Positions 1 to 10,087 of a stretch of DNA of 64,000 bases are shown here, piece after piece. The notes beneath the pieces are model-generated. The model did not search any database. It was not told where the DNA came from and saw only the letters and a list, made by a program, of their open reading frames with translations. The number at the start of each line of letters is the position of its first letter. Positions within the stretch are counted from its first letter, which is position 1. Where the stretch lies: positions 1 to 64,000 of the forward strand of contig NZ_AJZD02000174.1 of NCBI RefSeq assembly GCF_000272105.2. The letters run 5' to 3'. Origin of the DNA: Vibrio splendidus 12E03 (GTDB lineage Bacteria; Pseudomonadota; Gammaproteobacteria; Enterobacterales; Vibrionaceae). Both the position numbers and the translations under genes were made by a program.

Positions 1-680
1 ATGTTGCGCTCGTCAATACTTGGCTTTTCGATGGCAATACGCCAGCCTACACTTTCGCGGTTAAGGCCTTTTAAACGGATTTCACCGCCGACTTCTACCA
101 TGTAGTTGTGAATACCAATTGAATCAAGGTAATCAGCAACAACATCAACGCCCCAACCTTTTGCAATGGTTGACAGGTCAACATACAAATTAGACAAATC
201 TTTAGTTAGCTTGTTGCCTTCAACGCTCAAGTGGTGAATACCGACTTTAGCTTTACGAGCAGCAAGCTCTTCATCTGATGGAACTACTTCCGGACGCGCT
301 TCAGGACCAAAACCCCAAAGATTAACTAATGGACCAACCGTAACGTCCAACGCTCCTTCAGTAAGACCGTTCAAACGAATGGCTTCTTTCACAACAATAG
401 CGGTTTGTTCAGAGACTTCGAATGCGTCCGCGCCTTTGTGTTGGTTGAAACGGCTCAGCTCTGAATCTTCACGGTAAGTCGACATTTGATCATTCACTTC
501 TTCAAGTAGACGATCGATCTCAGTATGAACTTCATTAGACTCAGGAAATTCATCACCATTGATGTATTTAATATTGTAACTGGTACCCATAGTCGGGCCA
601 CTTAAATGCACTTGCTCTCTTGCCTGCTCGCAGCCCGCAAGAAAAATCAAAGAAGTTAATGCAACAAGCCAAATTCTCAC
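1..680 (-). CDS. apbE: FAD:protein FMN transferase ApbE (lipoprotein, 3' end outside window)
   Basis: ApbE transfers FMN from FAD onto threonine residues of target proteins in the periplasm; in vibrios its targets include NqrB and NqrC. The visible 226 codons start at a GTG (680) with an AGGAG ribosome-binding site a few bases upstream. They encode a lipoprotein signal ending LAGC (Cys17), the family sequence GPTMGTSYNIKY and, near the edge, VEVGGEIRLKG, all typical of ApbE. The gene lies directly downstream of nqrF on the same strand but beyond a strong terminator-like hairpin, so it probably has its own promoter as well. The C-terminal third is missing because the window ends. Confidence 0.93.
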   Translation of the reverse strand, partial: MRIWLVALTSLIFLAGCEQAREQVHLSGPTMGTSYNIKYINGDEFPESNEVHTEIDRLLEEVNDQMSTYREDSELSRFNQHKGADAFEVSEQTAIVVKEAIRLNGLTEGALDVTVGPLVNLWGFGPEARPEVVPSDEELAARKAKVGIHHLSVEGNKLTKDLSNLYVDLSTIAKGWGVDVVADYLDSIGIHNYMVEVGGEIRLKGLNRESVGWRIAIEKPSIDERN

Positions 681-807
681 TTGCTTACTCCTGTCTAATG
701 TTGAGGATTTATATAAGGAAAAATAAGAGTAAAAAATAGGTATTTTGAATGCCTTACTCTTTCTTATATAAGCCAGTATGTTGTCAAAAATAGTCTTAGA
801 AAAACAA

Positions 808-833
808 ATGGCTGACTCGTGAGAGTCAGCCAT
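808..833 (-). terminator. Terminator of the nqr operon
   Basis: A perfect 11-bp inverted repeat (ATGGCTGACTC / GAGTCAGCCAT) with a GTGA loop lies 22 bp after the nqrF stop. On the minus strand it is followed by a T-rich tract (TTTGTTTTTC). It separates nqrF from apbE. Confidence 0.85.
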
Positions 834-854
834 AATATCAATCACTTAAATGGA

Positions 855-2081
855 TTAACCACCGAAGTCATCTAGTAGGATGTTTTCATCTTCTACACCA
901 AGATCTTTCAGCATGCCGATAACAGCCGCGTTCATCATTGGTGGACCACACATGTAGTACTCACAGTCTTCAGGAGCTTCGTGATCCTTCAGGTAGTTTT
1001 CGTACAATACGTTGTGGATGAAGCCTGTGTAACCGTCCCAGTTGTCCTCTGGTTGAGGATCAGACAGAGCACAGTGCCACACGAAGTTCTCGTTTGCAGC
1101 CGCTAGGCCATCGAAATCTTCAATGTAGAACATCTCACGCTTAGAACGTGCACCGTACCAGTAAGACATTTTACGAGTAGAGTTAAGACGCTTAAGTTGG
1201 TCGAAGATATGTGAACGCATTGGCGCCATACCTGCACCACCACCGATGAATACCATTTCATTATCTGTGTCTTTAGCAAAGAACTCACCAAATGGACCAG
1301 AAATAGTACATTTGTCGCCTTCTTTAAGAGACCAGATGTATGAAGACATCACACCAGGAGCTACATCAGGGTTATTTGGCGGCGGAGTTGCGATACGCAC
1401 GTTAAGCTTGATGATGCCTTTCTCTTCTGGGTATGAAGCCATAGAGTAAGCACGGATCGAATGCTCTTTAACGATAGACTCGTAACGGAACAAGTTGAAC
1501 TTATCCCAGTCACCACGGTATTCCTCAGGAATATCGTAATCTGCGTATTTCACGTGATGTGGTTCAGCTTCAATCTGAATGTAACCACCCGCGCGGAACG
1601 GAACTTCTTCACCTTCAGGGATAGCTAGAGCCAGTTCTTTGATGAAAGTAGCTTCGTTGTTATTCGAGATAACAGTACATTCCCACTTTTTAACACCAAA
1701 GATATCTTCGTCTAGTTCAATCTCCATGTCAGTTTTCATAGCAACTTGACATGCAAGACGTTCGCCTTCGCGAGCTTCGCCTTTTGTGATGTGATCAAGT
1801 TCAGTTGGAAGGATGTCGCCACCACCAGACTTAACTTTTACACGACACTGACCACAAGAGCCACCGCCACCACAAGCAGAAGATACGAAGATACCAGCGC
1901 CAGCTAGGGCACCAAGTAGCTTGCTACCAGGTTGAGTAACGATCGCCTTTTCAGGGTCGCCGTTTACAGCAATAGTGATGTCACCTGATGGTACTAGCTT
2001 AGACTTAGCGAAAAGAATCACTAGTACTAGAGCCAATACAATAATGGTAAACATCGCTACGCCAAGAATAATGCTTTGCAT
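855..2081 (-). CDS. nqrF: Na+-translocating NADH:quinone reductase subunit F
   Basis: NqrF is the electron-entry subunit of the Na+-NQR: it oxidises NADH at the cytoplasmic face and passes electrons through FAD and a 2Fe-2S centre. The 408-residue protein has one N-terminal membrane helix (about residues 5-25) and a ferredoxin domain with cluster ligands C70, C76, C79 and C111. A ferredoxin-reductase domain follows, with the FAD motif RAYSMASYP, the NADH-binding [11 protein letters not shown], and the C-terminal [13 protein letters not shown] and LDDFGG. It is the last gene of the six-gene nqrABCDEF operon and the length is normal. Identification is secure. Confidence 0.98.
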   Translation of the reverse strand: MQSIILGVAMFTIIVLALVLVILFAKSKLVPSGDITIAVNGDPEKAIVTQPGSKLLGALAGAGIFVSSACGGGGSCGQCRVKVKSGGGDILPTELDHITKGEAREGERLACQVAMKTDMEIELDEDIFGVKKWECTVISNNNEATFIKELALAIPEGEEVPFRAGGYIQIEAEPHHVKYADYDIPEEYRGDWDKFNLFRYESIVKEHSIRAYSMASYPEEKGIIKLNVRIATPPPNNPDVAPGVMSSYIWSLKEGDKCTISGPFGEFFAKDTDNEMVFIGGGAGMAPMRSHIFDQLKRLNSTRKMSYWYGARSKREMFYIEDFDGLAAANENFVWHCALSDPQPEDNWDGYTGFIHNVLYENYLKDHEAPEDCEYYMCGPPMMNAAVIGMLKDLGVEDENILLDDFGG

Positions 2082-2110
2082 TTGTTATTCCTTATTACTG
2101 GGTGCTTACC

Positions 2111-2707
2111 CTACAGTTGAACACCAGAGAAAGACATAAAGCCTAACGCCATCAGACCAACAGTAATGAACGTGATACCAAGGCCACGAAGACCTGGAGG
2201 TACGTCAGAGTACTTCATCTTCTCACGGATACCCGCAAGAGCAACGATAGCTAACATCCAACCCACACCAGAACCGAAGCCGTAAACAACAGATTCAGCA
2301 AAGTTGTAGTCACGAGTTACCATGAAAGATACACCACCAAAGATTGCACAGTTAACTGTGATCAGTGGAAGGAAGATACCTAGTGCGTTGTACAAAGGTG
2401 GGAAGAAACGGTCTAGAACCATCTCTAGGATTTGTACAAGTGCCGCGATAACACCGATGAATGCGATGAAGTTAAGGAAACTTAAATCGACACCTTCAAC
2501 AAGCGCGTTTTCTTTCAGGATGTGTGTGTAAACAAGGTTGTTTACAGGAACAGCGATTGTAAGTACTACAACTACCGCAACACCAAGACCAAAAGAAGTT
2601 TTAACTTTCTTAGATACCGCTAGGAATGTACACATACCTAGGAAGAAAGAAAGCGCCATGTTTTCGATGAAAATCGATTTAACTAGCAGACTAATATAAT
2701 GTTCCAT
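2111..2707 (-). CDS. nqrE: Na+-translocating NADH:quinone reductase subunit E
   Basis: NqrE is one of two homologous six-helix membrane subunits that form the core of the Na+-NQR in the inner membrane. The 198 residues are nearly all hydrophobic. The conserved Cys26 (in [10 protein letters not shown]) and Cys120 (in [11 protein letters not shown]) are the residues known to coordinate the intramembrane 2Fe-2S centre together with NqrD. It sits 8 bp after nqrD and 29 bp before nqrF in the same operon, with usual family length. Confidence 0.98.
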
Positions 2708-2714
2708 GACTACC

Positions 2715-3347
2715 TTACCCCTTCGCTTCTACTTGTTCTGGTTTGAACACACGAATTGCCCAAATCAAGAAACCAATTAGGAAGAATGCAGAAGGTGCTA
2801 GAAGCATCAAGCCGTTTGGCTGATACCAACCACCGTTGCTCACTAGAGGTAGTACTTCCATACCAAATAGTTTGCCAGAGCCTAGAAGCTCACGGAAGAA
2901 ACCAACAGTGATAAGAACGAAACCGTAACCAAGACCGTTACCAAGACCATCGATTAGAGATGGGATTGGCGCAGACTTCATTGCGAATGCTTCAGCACGA
3001 CCCATTACAATACAGTTAGTAATGATTAGGCCTACGAATACAGATAGCTGCTTAGAGATATCGTATAGGTATGCTTTTAGCACTTGGTCTACCACGATTA
3101 CTAGTGATGCGATAATTGCCATCTGAACGATGATACGCACACTGTTAGGAATGTGGTTACGGATCAAAGAAACGAAGAAGTTAGACAGAGCAGTAACAAA
3201 CATTACCGCGATAGTCATAACAAATGCTGTTTCTAGCTTAGTGGTTACCGCAAGAGCAGAACACACACCAAGAACCTGTAGCGCGATTGGGTTGTTGTCC
3301 AACACCGGCGCTAAGATGCTCTTTTTAATTTCTTTTGCACTAGACAT
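2715..3347 (-). CDS. nqrD: Na+-translocating NADH:quinone reductase subunit D
   Basis: NqrD pairs with NqrE in inverted topology in the membrane domain of the Na+-NQR. The 210-residue protein has six hydrophobic segments and the two cysteines expected to bind the shared 2Fe-2S centre, Cys29 ([11 protein letters not shown]) and Cys112 ([14 protein letters not shown]). Its start codon overlaps the end of nqrC by one base, indicating translational coupling. Length and sequence are typical. Confidence 0.98.
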
Positions 3348-4114
3348 TAGTTCAGACCTCCGTCACGAACTTTTGCTAGGAACGGACCAAAGCCCATATC
3401 ACCTAACCAGAAGTCAAATGTATGTTGAACACCAACGCTAGTCAGTGTTGCACCAGAAAGGCCATCTACACCGTGCTCAGAACCTTGAGGAGCGCCACCT
3501 TTAACAACCTGAATAGCAGGTTTGTGGTTTTCGTCGAATAATTTCTTACCAACGAATTGAGCGCGCCAAGTTGGGTTCTCAACTTCACCACCAAGTCCAG
3601 GAGTTTCACCTTGCTCGTAGTAAGTGATACCAGAAACTGTGTTGCCATCAGTTTCTACCGCAACGAATGCGTACATCATTGACCATAGACCGTTACCGTG
3701 AACAGGGATGATAACTTTAGAAGTTTCAGCGCCATCTTTCACAAGGTATACAGTACCCGTGTTAGCACGACGAAGGATCTTAGCGATGTCATCTTCAGCT
3801 GAAAGCTTGATTGACTGAGCTGGATCTTTTGCCGCTTTACGTTGGTCGTATGCAGCAGCATCGCCGTCAACGAAATCGCCAGTAGCGAAATCAACTAGAC
3901 GAGGTTCAATGTTCTCTGCGTACAGTTCAGGGATATTACCCGCAAGTTCAATGCCCGCAACTTCAAGGATCTTAGTTTGCTGATCCAGAACTGCGTTAGC
4001 TTGTTGCTTAGGTTTAAGAACAACTGCAGCTGTTGAAACGATGATTGAGCACACTAGGCTCAATGCGATAACAACAAACAGCGTCTTTTTAATGCTATCG
4101 TTATTACTTGCCAT
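3347..4114 (-). CDS. nqrC: Na+-translocating NADH:quinone reductase subunit C
   Basis: NqrC carries a covalently bound FMN on the periplasmic side of the Na+-NQR. The 255-residue protein has a single N-terminal membrane anchor (about residues 12-33) and an FMN-binding domain. The flavinylation motif DGLSGAT lies at residues 217-223, so Thr223 is the expected FMN attachment site made by ApbE. The first codons overlap the end of nqrB by 11 bp. Identification is secure from motif, length and operon position. Confidence 0.98.
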   Translation of the reverse strand: MASNNDSIKKTLFVVIALSLVCSIIVSTAAVVLKPKQQANAVLDQQTKILEVAGIELAGNIPELYAENIEPRLVDFATGDFVDGDAAAYDQRKAAKDPAQSIKLSAEDDIAKILRRANTGTVYLVKDGAETSKVIIPVHGNGLWSMMYAFVAVETDGNTVSGITYYEQGETPGLGGEVENPTWRAQFVGKKLFDENHKPAIQVVKGGAPQGSEHGVDGLSGATLTSVGVQHTFDFWLGDMGFGPFLAKVRDGGLN

Positions 4115-5348
4115 AGCGCGCTAGTCTCCGCTTAATGTTCTTCTCGATTACAACGTGGTCAAACAGAGGAGCAAATAGGTTTGCGAATAGAATCGCAAGC
4201 ATCATGCCTTCTGGGTATGCAGGGTTAACTACACGAATCATTACACACATTGCGCCGATTAGGATGCCGTACCACCACTTACCTTTGTTGGTAAATGAAG
4301 CTGATACTGGGTCAGTCGCCATGAAGAACATACCGAATGCGAAGCCACCTAGAACTAGGTGCCAGTGCCAAGGCATGCTGAACATTGCGTTAGTATCAGA
4401 ACCGATCACATTAAACAGCGTAGACACAGCAATCATACCGATCATTACACCAGCAATGATGCGCCATGAAGCGATACGCATGTAAACGATCATCGCAGCA
4501 CCGATCATAAGTGCTAGAGTCGATACTTCACCGATAGAACCTGGGATGTTACCAATGAATGCATCCATCCAAGTGATTGCTTCACCAGATGTTACGTTCA
4601 TTAGTGCGCTACCGCCGCCTTGAGCCCATTGGCTAAGAGCAGTTGCACCAGAGAAACCATCTGCAGCAGTCCAAACTACGTCACCTGAAATCTGTGCAGG
4701 GTATGCAAAGAATAGGAACGCACGACCAGCAAGTGCAGGGTTCAGGAAGTTACGACCCGTACCACCGAAGATCTCTTTAGCGACTACAACACCGAAGGTA
4801 ATACCTAGTGCTGCTTGCCATAGAGGAAGTGTTGGCGGAACGATAAGCGCGAATAAGATAGAAGTAACAAAGAAACCTTCGTTTACTTCGTGCTTACGCA
4901 CCATACAGAACAGAACTTCCCAGAAACCACCAACGATGAATACCGTTGCGTAGATAGGTAGGAAGTATGTCGCACCAAGTAGCATCTTACTGCCAACACC
5001 TGCATCGGCTCCTAAGGAGGCGCCAAGCATTTCGGTTAGCCAGTAGTGCCAGTTACCACTGATAACAGATGCTAGTTCAGCGCCTGCGTACATATGGTTA
5101 AGTGCTGCGATAGCTTGGCCACCCGCGTTGTACATACCCCAGAACATTGCTGGGAATACCGCGAACCAAACCATGATCATGATACGTTTTAAATCAACGC
5201 TATCACGAACGTGCGAGCTTTTCTTTGTAATAAGACCTGGCGTGTAGAACACTGTCGCTGCTGCTTCGTAAAGCGCAAACCACTTCTCGTGTTTACCACC
5301 TGGCTCAAAATGATGCTCGATGTCTTCAAGAAACTTTTTAAGGCCCAT
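4104..5348 (-). CDS. nqrB: Na+-translocating NADH:quinone reductase subunit B
   Basis: NqrB is the large multi-helix subunit that contains the Na+ path, a riboflavin and a covalent FMN. The 414 residues include a polar N-terminus, about ten membrane segments and the flavinylation motif DGFSGAT, which places the FMN-carrying residue at Thr236, the position known from V. cholerae. The motif [20 protein letters not shown] is also family-typical. It lies 5 bp after nqrA and overlaps nqrC. Confidence 0.98.
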   Translation of the reverse strand: MGLKKFLEDIEHHFEPGGKHEKWFALYEAAATVFYTPGLITKKSSHVRDSVDLKRIMIMVWFAVFPAMFWGMYNAGGQAIAALNHMYAGAELASVISGNWHYWLTEMLGASLGADAGVGSKMLLGATYFLPIYATVFIVGGFWEVLFCMVRKHEVNEGFFVTSILFALIVPPTLPLWQAALGITFGVVVAKEIFGGTGRNFLNPALAGRAFLFFAYPAQISGDVVWTAADGFSGATALSQWAQGGGSALMNVTSGEAITWMDAFIGNIPGSIGEVSTLALMIGAAMIVYMRIASWRIIAGVMIGMIAVSTLFNVIGSDTNAMFSMPWHWHLVLGGFAFGMFFMATDPVSASFTNKGKWWYGILIGAMCVMIRVVNPAYPEGMMLAILFANLFAPLFDHVVIEKNIKRRLARYGK

Positions 5349-5353
5349 GAAAA

Positions 5354-6694
5354 TTACCCTTCCTTCTCAATCGTATCTAGGCATTCACGAAGTAGTTGAC
5401 CGTACTCGTACTTACCTGGACATACAAAGGTACACAATGCTACATCTTCTTCGTCTAGCTCTAGCGCACCAAGTGCTTGAGCACTATCAATGTCGCCTGC
5501 ACATAGATCACGAAGCAGCAATGTAGGTTCCATATCTAGAGGCATTACGCGCTCGTAGTTACCAATTGGAACCATTGAGCGGTCACTACCGTTTGTTGTC
5601 GTTGTCATGTTGAACAACTGACCTTTAAACAGGTGACCAAGGAATGAACGAGTAACAGAGAACTTGTTCTTACCAGGCATAGCCCAGCCGAATAGCTCTT
5701 TATCACGACCTTCACGTAGAACAGAAACTTGCTGATGGTAACGACCAAGGAAAGCATGTGGACCTGTTGCTTCAGTACCCGTAAGTACAGAACCAGAAAT
5801 CACACGAACTTCGCCTGGCATTAACTCGCTGTCTGTCAACTCTTCAAGGCTAGCACCAATTTGAGTACGAACTAGACGTGGGTTGTTCACCACTGGACCA
5901 GCCAGAGAAACAACACGCTCAGAGTAAATCTCACCAGTAAGGAAAAGCTTACCGAATGCGATAACATCTTGGTAGTTAATGCTCCACGCTACATTTTGTG
6001 CATTTACCGGATATAGGTAATGCATATGCGTGCCTGCAAGACCTGCAGGGTGTGGGCCATCAAAAACATGTTCTTCAACGTTAGACTGAGCTGAACGAGG
6101 TAAGCTAGTACCTTTTTTACAAACGTACACTTTACCGTTAGTCAGAGTTGAAAGAAGATCTAAACCAGCAACGAAAGCATCAGACTGCTCGTTAATGATT
6201 AATTCTGGCTCAGCTGCTAGCGGATTAGTATCCATAGCAGTAACGAAAATAGCCTGAGTTTCAGAATCAACTGCTGGAACCTTGCTGAACGGACGAGTTC
6301 GCAAAGCGGTCCATGCGCCAGACTCAACTAACTGAGCTTTAACCGTTTCACGGTCAAGGCCTACTAGTTGGTTAGCTTCATAGCTATTGAACGTGATTTG
6401 CTCATTGCCTGCTACTTCAATCACTACTGATTGAAGAACACGCTTAGCACCACGGTTCACTTCAATAACTTTACCGCTTGCTGGAGAAGTAAATACAACA
6501 CCTGGATTCTTTTTATCTGCAAAAAGAACTTGGCCTTTCTTCACTTCATCACCAACGCGAGCATGCATCGTAGGACGCATACCAACGTACTCTTCGCCAA
6601 GCAAGGCGACTTTAGTGATGGACTTACCATCATTAATCACCTGGGATGGAGTTCCTGCGATAGGAAGATCCAAACCCTTCTTTATTGTAATCAT
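5354..6694 (-). CDS. nqrA: Na+-translocating NADH:quinone reductase subunit A
   Basis: NqrA is the soluble cytoplasmic subunit at the head of the nqr operon. The protein begins [18 protein letters not shown], the usual Vibrio N-terminus, so the ATG at 6694 is preferred over an in-frame GTG 12 bp upstream; neither has a strong ribosome-binding site. It has 446 residues, no membrane segments, and ends LDTIEKEG as in relatives. The 3' end is 5 bp from nqrB. The 500-bp region upstream presumably holds the operon promoter. Confidence 0.97.
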   Translation of the reverse strand: MITIKKGLDLPIAGTPSQVINDGKSITKVALLGEEYVGMRPTMHARVGDEVKKGQVLFADKKNPGVVFTSPASGKVIEVNRGAKRVLQSVVIEVAGNEQITFNSYEANQLVGLDRETVKAQLVESGAWTALRTRPFSKVPAVDSETQAIFVTAMDTNPLAAEPELIINEQSDAFVAGLDLLSTLTNGKVYVCKKGTSLPRSAQSNVEEHVFDGPHPAGLAGTHMHYLYPVNAQNVAWSINYQDVIAFGKLFLTGEIYSERVVSLAGPVVNNPRLVRTQIGASLEELTDSELMPGEVRVISGSVLTGTEATGPHAFLGRYHQQVSVLREGRDKELFGWAMPGKNKFSVTRSFLGHLFKGQLFNMTTTTNGSDRSMVPIGNYERVMPLDMEPTLLLRDLCAGDIDSAQALGALELDEEDVALCTFVCPGKYEYGQLLRECLDTIEKEG

Positions 6695-7171
6695 ACGCAC
6701 TTGCACTACTTTATCGGGAAAAAGATTCTTTTAATTGCGTAAATTCGGGACGTTTTAAAATCGCCCTTAGACACGACATTACAGTGTCCGGTTTTGGTAA
6801 ATTTGAGATACCAAAATCGCAACATTACATTAATAAACTCATCACAAAGATTATGTGAGATTTATCAGGTGCCGTATTCTAGCATTTTTTGACAACTTGA
6901 TGCCATGACCAATAACTTGAATACGGCCTTTATTTGGTGAGATTTGAAGCATATGGACTCTCAAATATGTATAAATTTGACGAGCCGCACAGATAAAATG
7001 GCTTTTGAAACCTGTTTTAAACAAGAGATTAATACTCTGTCACAAACTATTATTTTAAGATTTATGTTGAAACACTGTTAATAAAAACATTACTCATTGT
7101 AGGTATTTTCAGCCGTTCGATTTACCATCAGTTTGAGTGATATAACAACGAAAAACAGATGAATTTGACGA
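6695..7171. other. Intergenic region upstream of nqrA
   Basis: About 480 bp between nqrA and the bolA terminator hold no convincing reading frame. The stretch is AT-rich and should contain the nqr promoter on the minus strand, but I could not single out a -35/-10 pair with good spacing. Confidence 0.5.
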
Positions 7172-7193
7172 CAAAAAAGGCGGCATAGCCACC
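7172..7193 (-). terminator. Terminator of bolA
   Basis: Read on the minus strand, a GGTGGC / GCCGCC stem (one G-U pair) with a three-base loop is followed by six T residues. It lies 23 bp after the bolA stop codon. Confidence 0.75.
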
Positions 7194-7215
7194 TCTTCTA
7201 TATTCGTAAGCTTTC

Positions 7216-7524
7216 TTACTTACCGCCACCCATGCACATCGGGCTATCTGGCACGTTATCGAGCTGCTTCATCCATTCATCTTTTGTATAAGTGTGAATG
7301 GACAATGCGTGAATATTGTTCGCTAACTCTTCTGAAAGTGCTTTATTTACCGCTCGATGACGAGCAATAAGGCGCAATCCTTCAAACACATCACTGACAA
7401 CAATCACTTTAAAATGACTCTCAGAACCGGCCGGAACATTGTGCATATAGCTCTCATTGACCACGTTTAAATGACTTGGTGAAAACTCATTGTGCAATTT
7501 TGTTTCGATAACTTCTTGGATCAT
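7216..7524 (-). CDS. bolA: BolA family transcriptional regulator/iron-sulfur cofactor
   Basis: BolA proteins bind a 2Fe-2S cluster jointly with monothiol glutaredoxins and, in enterobacteria, act as stress-related DNA-binding regulators. The 102-residue protein has the small alpha-beta fold of the family. The invariant segment [17 protein letters not shown] is at about residues 48-64, with the conserved His in RHRAV, and [12 protein letters not shown] follows. The C-terminal SPMCMGGGK tail is usual. It is a single gene with its own terminator. In E. coli bolA lies close to yajG and ampG, which are also neighbours here. Confidence 0.95.
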   Translation of the reverse strand: MIQEVIETKLHNEFSPSHLNVVNESYMHNVPAGSESHFKVIVVSDVFEGLRLIARHRAVNKALSEELANNIHALSIHTYTKDEWMKQLDNVPDSPMCMGGGK

Positions 7525-7698
7525 TGTGATTCCTTAATAACGTATTGGCATTATCCGTGGGGTGAGTATAAACCCTAACAGGTCGAGTGTCTGAGTATTT
7601 GATAGCGAATGGCATAGGTTTGGTTGAGTTTTTTCTATCTTGTTCAGCCTGCATTTGAGACAATATCTTTGTTATTTCTTACATAAGTATCTCAAGCA

Positions 7699-8850
7699 AT
7701 GAAAACCGAACTTACCCTTCACGACAGAACTTTGACCTTACATCGTTTCCCGAAACGTTCAAATGAAACCCTTCAAGCTTGGGATGCGGGCGACGAATAC
7801 CTGATCAGTCATGTCGAAGATATGAACCTTGAACCTGGCAAACATATCCTGATCATGAACGACAGCTTCGGTGCCCTATCGACTTGGTTCTCGAAAGATC
7901 ATGATGTCACTATGATGAGCGACTCATTTATCTCTCACCGTGGCGCCCTGAAAAACTTGCAGCGCAATCAAAGTAACCGAGTGAACTTCTTGAACACGAT
8001 GGATGATATCCCACACGGTATCGATCTTGTGATCATGCAGCTGCCAAAAACAAATCGTCACCTAATCTGGCAATTGAGCCAGCTACGCCAAGCTTTGCCT
8101 GAAGGCTGCCAAGTGATCGGCGTCAACAAGGTAAAAGAGATTCACACCTCTACGCTTAATCTGTTCGAAAAATACCTAGGTGAAACCAAAACATCACTAG
8201 CGAAGAAAAAACACCGCTTAGTATTCTCATCACCAAACTGCCAGCCAATTCAAACGGTAGAGCCTTTTGTTGAATGGGATGTAGACGGTGAAGATATCCG
8301 ATTGAAAAATTTACCAAATGTTTACTCAGGGGAAGCACTCGATCAGGGCGCTCGCTATATGCTAGAGCACATCCCACAAGATCCCGAGCTGCGTCATATC
8401 ATCGATCTTGGCTGTGGCAACGGTGTATTGAGTGTAAAAGCAGGGCAATTGAACCCACAAGCTCGTATCACCTGTGTGGATGAAAGCTTTATGGCGGTCG
8501 AATCGGCGCGCCAAAACGTCAAGGATAACCTTGGTGAAGAAGGCAACTTCCAGTTCATCGCCAACAACTGTTTAGATGGCTTTAAGAAAAACAGCACCTA
8601 CTTAGTGATGTGTAATCCTCCATTCCATCAGCAACAAGCGATTACGGATCACATTGCGTGGCAAATGTTCTGTGATGCAAAGCATGTTCTAAGCAATGGA
8701 GGCAAATTAATTGTTATTGGCAACCGACACCTCGGATACGATGTCAAACTAGCAAGACTATTTGGTGAAGCTAACGTTGAAACGCTTGAACTAAACCAAA
8801 AATTTGAGATATTACAAGCAACAAGAGAACCTGCGAATTTTAATAAATAA
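7699..8850 (+). CDS. rlmG: 23S rRNA (guanine1835-N2)-methyltransferase RlmG
   Basis: RlmG methylates N2 of G1835 in 23S rRNA using S-adenosylmethionine. The 383-residue protein has the two-part layout of the RlmG/RsmC group: an N-terminal degenerate methyltransferase-like domain (about 1-190) and a catalytic C-terminal domain. The catalytic part carries the SAM-binding IIDLGCGNGVLSVKAG and the N2-guanine signature NPPFHQ at residues 306-311. The N-terminus MKTELTLHDRTLTLHRFPK matches RlmG rather than RsmC. It starts a same-strand run with the YajG lipoprotein, cyclophilin and ampG. Confidence 0.94.
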   Translation: MKTELTLHDRTLTLHRFPKRSNETLQAWDAGDEYLISHVEDMNLEPGKHILIMNDSFGALSTWFSKDHDVTMMSDSFISHRGALKNLQRNQSNRVNFLNTMDDIPHGIDLVIMQLPKTNRHLIWQLSQLRQALPEGCQVIGVNKVKEIHTSTLNLFEKYLGETKTSLAKKKHRLVFSSPNCQPIQTVEPFVEWDVDGEDIRLKNLPNVYSGEALDQGARYMLEHIPQDPELRHIIDLGCGNGVLSVKAGQLNPQARITCVDESFMAVESARQNVKDNLGEEGNFQFIANNCLDGFKKNSTYLVMCNPPFHQQQAITDHIAWQMFCDAKHVLSNGGKLIVIGNRHLGYDVKLARLFGEANVETLELNQKFEILQATREPANFNK

Positions 8851-8916
8851 GCAGAAACGACTTCACAAGAATTTAAGATACCGAGCTTCTGGTGTGAATT
8901 TAGAAAGGATAAAGGA

Positions 8917-9486
8917 ATGAAAAAACTGATTTTGGCTGCTTCTATTATGGCTTTGACAGCATGTTCAGCCCCTCAGCAAGAACAGATCAATGTAATGCCA
9001 GAAGCTTCACTAAGCTCAAGCAACCTTGTACAAGACAAAACATACACACTAACCAGTAAAGATGTGCGTGCTGCTCAATATGTTGCATTGGTTGATAGTG
9101 GCCGTTCAAACATTCAACCAATTCACGCTAAGCAAAACATGCGTATTTCTCTAGAAAATGCTGTTGCACAGCAGTTAGAGTCTCAAGGTTTTCGTGCGAG
9201 CGTAAACAGTGAAAACTCGATTATTTTAGAGATTCAAGAGGCACTTGTGACCGTAGAACACACCATTATGGAAAACAAAATGGACGGTAAAGTAACGCTT
9301 GAAGTTACCGCTGAAACGCCTGAAGGCAAACTAGTTAAAACATTCAACGGTACTGCAACACGCACTGGTGCATTGAGCGCATCAAACGACGACATCTCTA
9401 TGGTTCTTAATGACGTGATCAACTTGGTTCTTACTGAGATCGCTAACGACCAAGAGCTACAAACTTACATGAAGGAACGTTTCTAA
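8917..9486 (+). CDS. yajG: YajG-family lipoprotein
   Basis: This 189-residue predicted outer-membrane lipoprotein has signal MKKLILAASIMALTAC, with Cys16 as the lipidation site. The mature part matches the YajG family, whose biochemical role is unknown. A clear AAGGATAAAGG ribosome-binding site precedes the ATG. Its stop codon shares a base with the next start (TAATG), so it is translationally coupled to the cyclophilin gene. The neighbouring ampG is conserved with yajG in E. coli, which supports the assignment. Confidence 0.85.
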   Translation: MKKLILAASIMALTACSAPQQEQINVMPEASLSSSNLVQDKTYTLTSKDVRAAQYVALVDSGRSNIQPIHAKQNMRISLENAVAQQLESQGFRASVNSENSIILEIQEALVTVEHTIMENKMDGKVTLEVTAETPEGKLVKTFNGTATRTGALSASNDDISMVLNDVINLVLTEIANDQELQTYMKERF

Positions 9487-10034
9487 TGGGTCGTATTTTA
9501 TCTTCTATCGCATTAATGCTAGTGAGCGTGAGCGTTTGGGCTGGTCCTAAAGTAAACGTGGAAACAACATTAGGCGACTTCACTATTGAGCTTAACCAAG
9601 AACAAGCACCGGTTAGTGCGGAGAACTTTCTAAAATACGTTGCTGACGGCAGCTACGAAGGCACTATCTTCCACCGTGTTATTCCTGGCTTTATGGCGCA
9701 AGGTGGCGGCTTCGATCAAGAGATGAATCAACAAGCAACTTACGCTCCTATCAAGAATGAAGGCAGCAATGGCTTGAAGAACGATACAGCAACAATCGCG
9801 ATGGCTCGTACTAATGCGCCAGATTCTGCAACTCGTCAGTTCTTCATTAACTTCTCTGATAATGATTTCTTGAACGCCAAAGGTGGCAACCCAGGCTACG
9901 CTGTATTCGGCAAAGTAACTGAAGGTTTTGATGTTGTTCAAAAGATGGCAACCATTCCAACTAAACGAATGGGCCGCATGTCAGACATCCCAGTCGACCC
10001 AATCGTCATCACTAAAGTGACCCTTCTTAAGTAA
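9486..10034 (+). CDS. Periplasmic peptidyl-prolyl cis-trans isomerase (cyclophilin)
   Basis: A cyclophilin-type proline isomerase that should assist folding of exported proteins. The 182-residue protein has a cleavable signal (MGRILSSIALMLVSVSVWA) followed by a complete cyclophilin domain. Active-site segments FHRVIPGFMAQGG and ATRQFFINFSDNDFLN contain the catalytic Arg and the Phe/Gln positions. The signal peptide makes it PpiA-like rather than cytosolic PpiB. It is coupled to yajG by a TAATG overlap and followed by a strong terminator. Confidence 0.92.
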   Translation: MGRILSSIALMLVSVSVWAGPKVNVETTLGDFTIELNQEQAPVSAENFLKYVADGSYEGTIFHRVIPGFMAQGGGFDQEMNQQATYAPIKNEGSNGLKNDTATIAMARTNAPDSATRQFFINFSDNDFLNAKGGNPGYAVFGKVTEGFDVVQKMATIPTKRMGRMSDIPVDPIVITKVTLLK

Positions 10035-10042
10035 TCCAATCT

Positions 10043-10070
10043 AACGCCCTTATTTCTTAAGGGCGTTTTT
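10043..10070 (+). terminator. Terminator after the cyclophilin gene
   Basis: A perfect 10-bp stem (AACGCCCTTA / TAAGGGCGTT) with a 5-base loop is followed by a short T run. ampG begins 18 bp later, so some read-through into ampG is likely. Confidence 0.88.
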
Positions 10071-10087
10071 CTACACAAGGACGCCCT

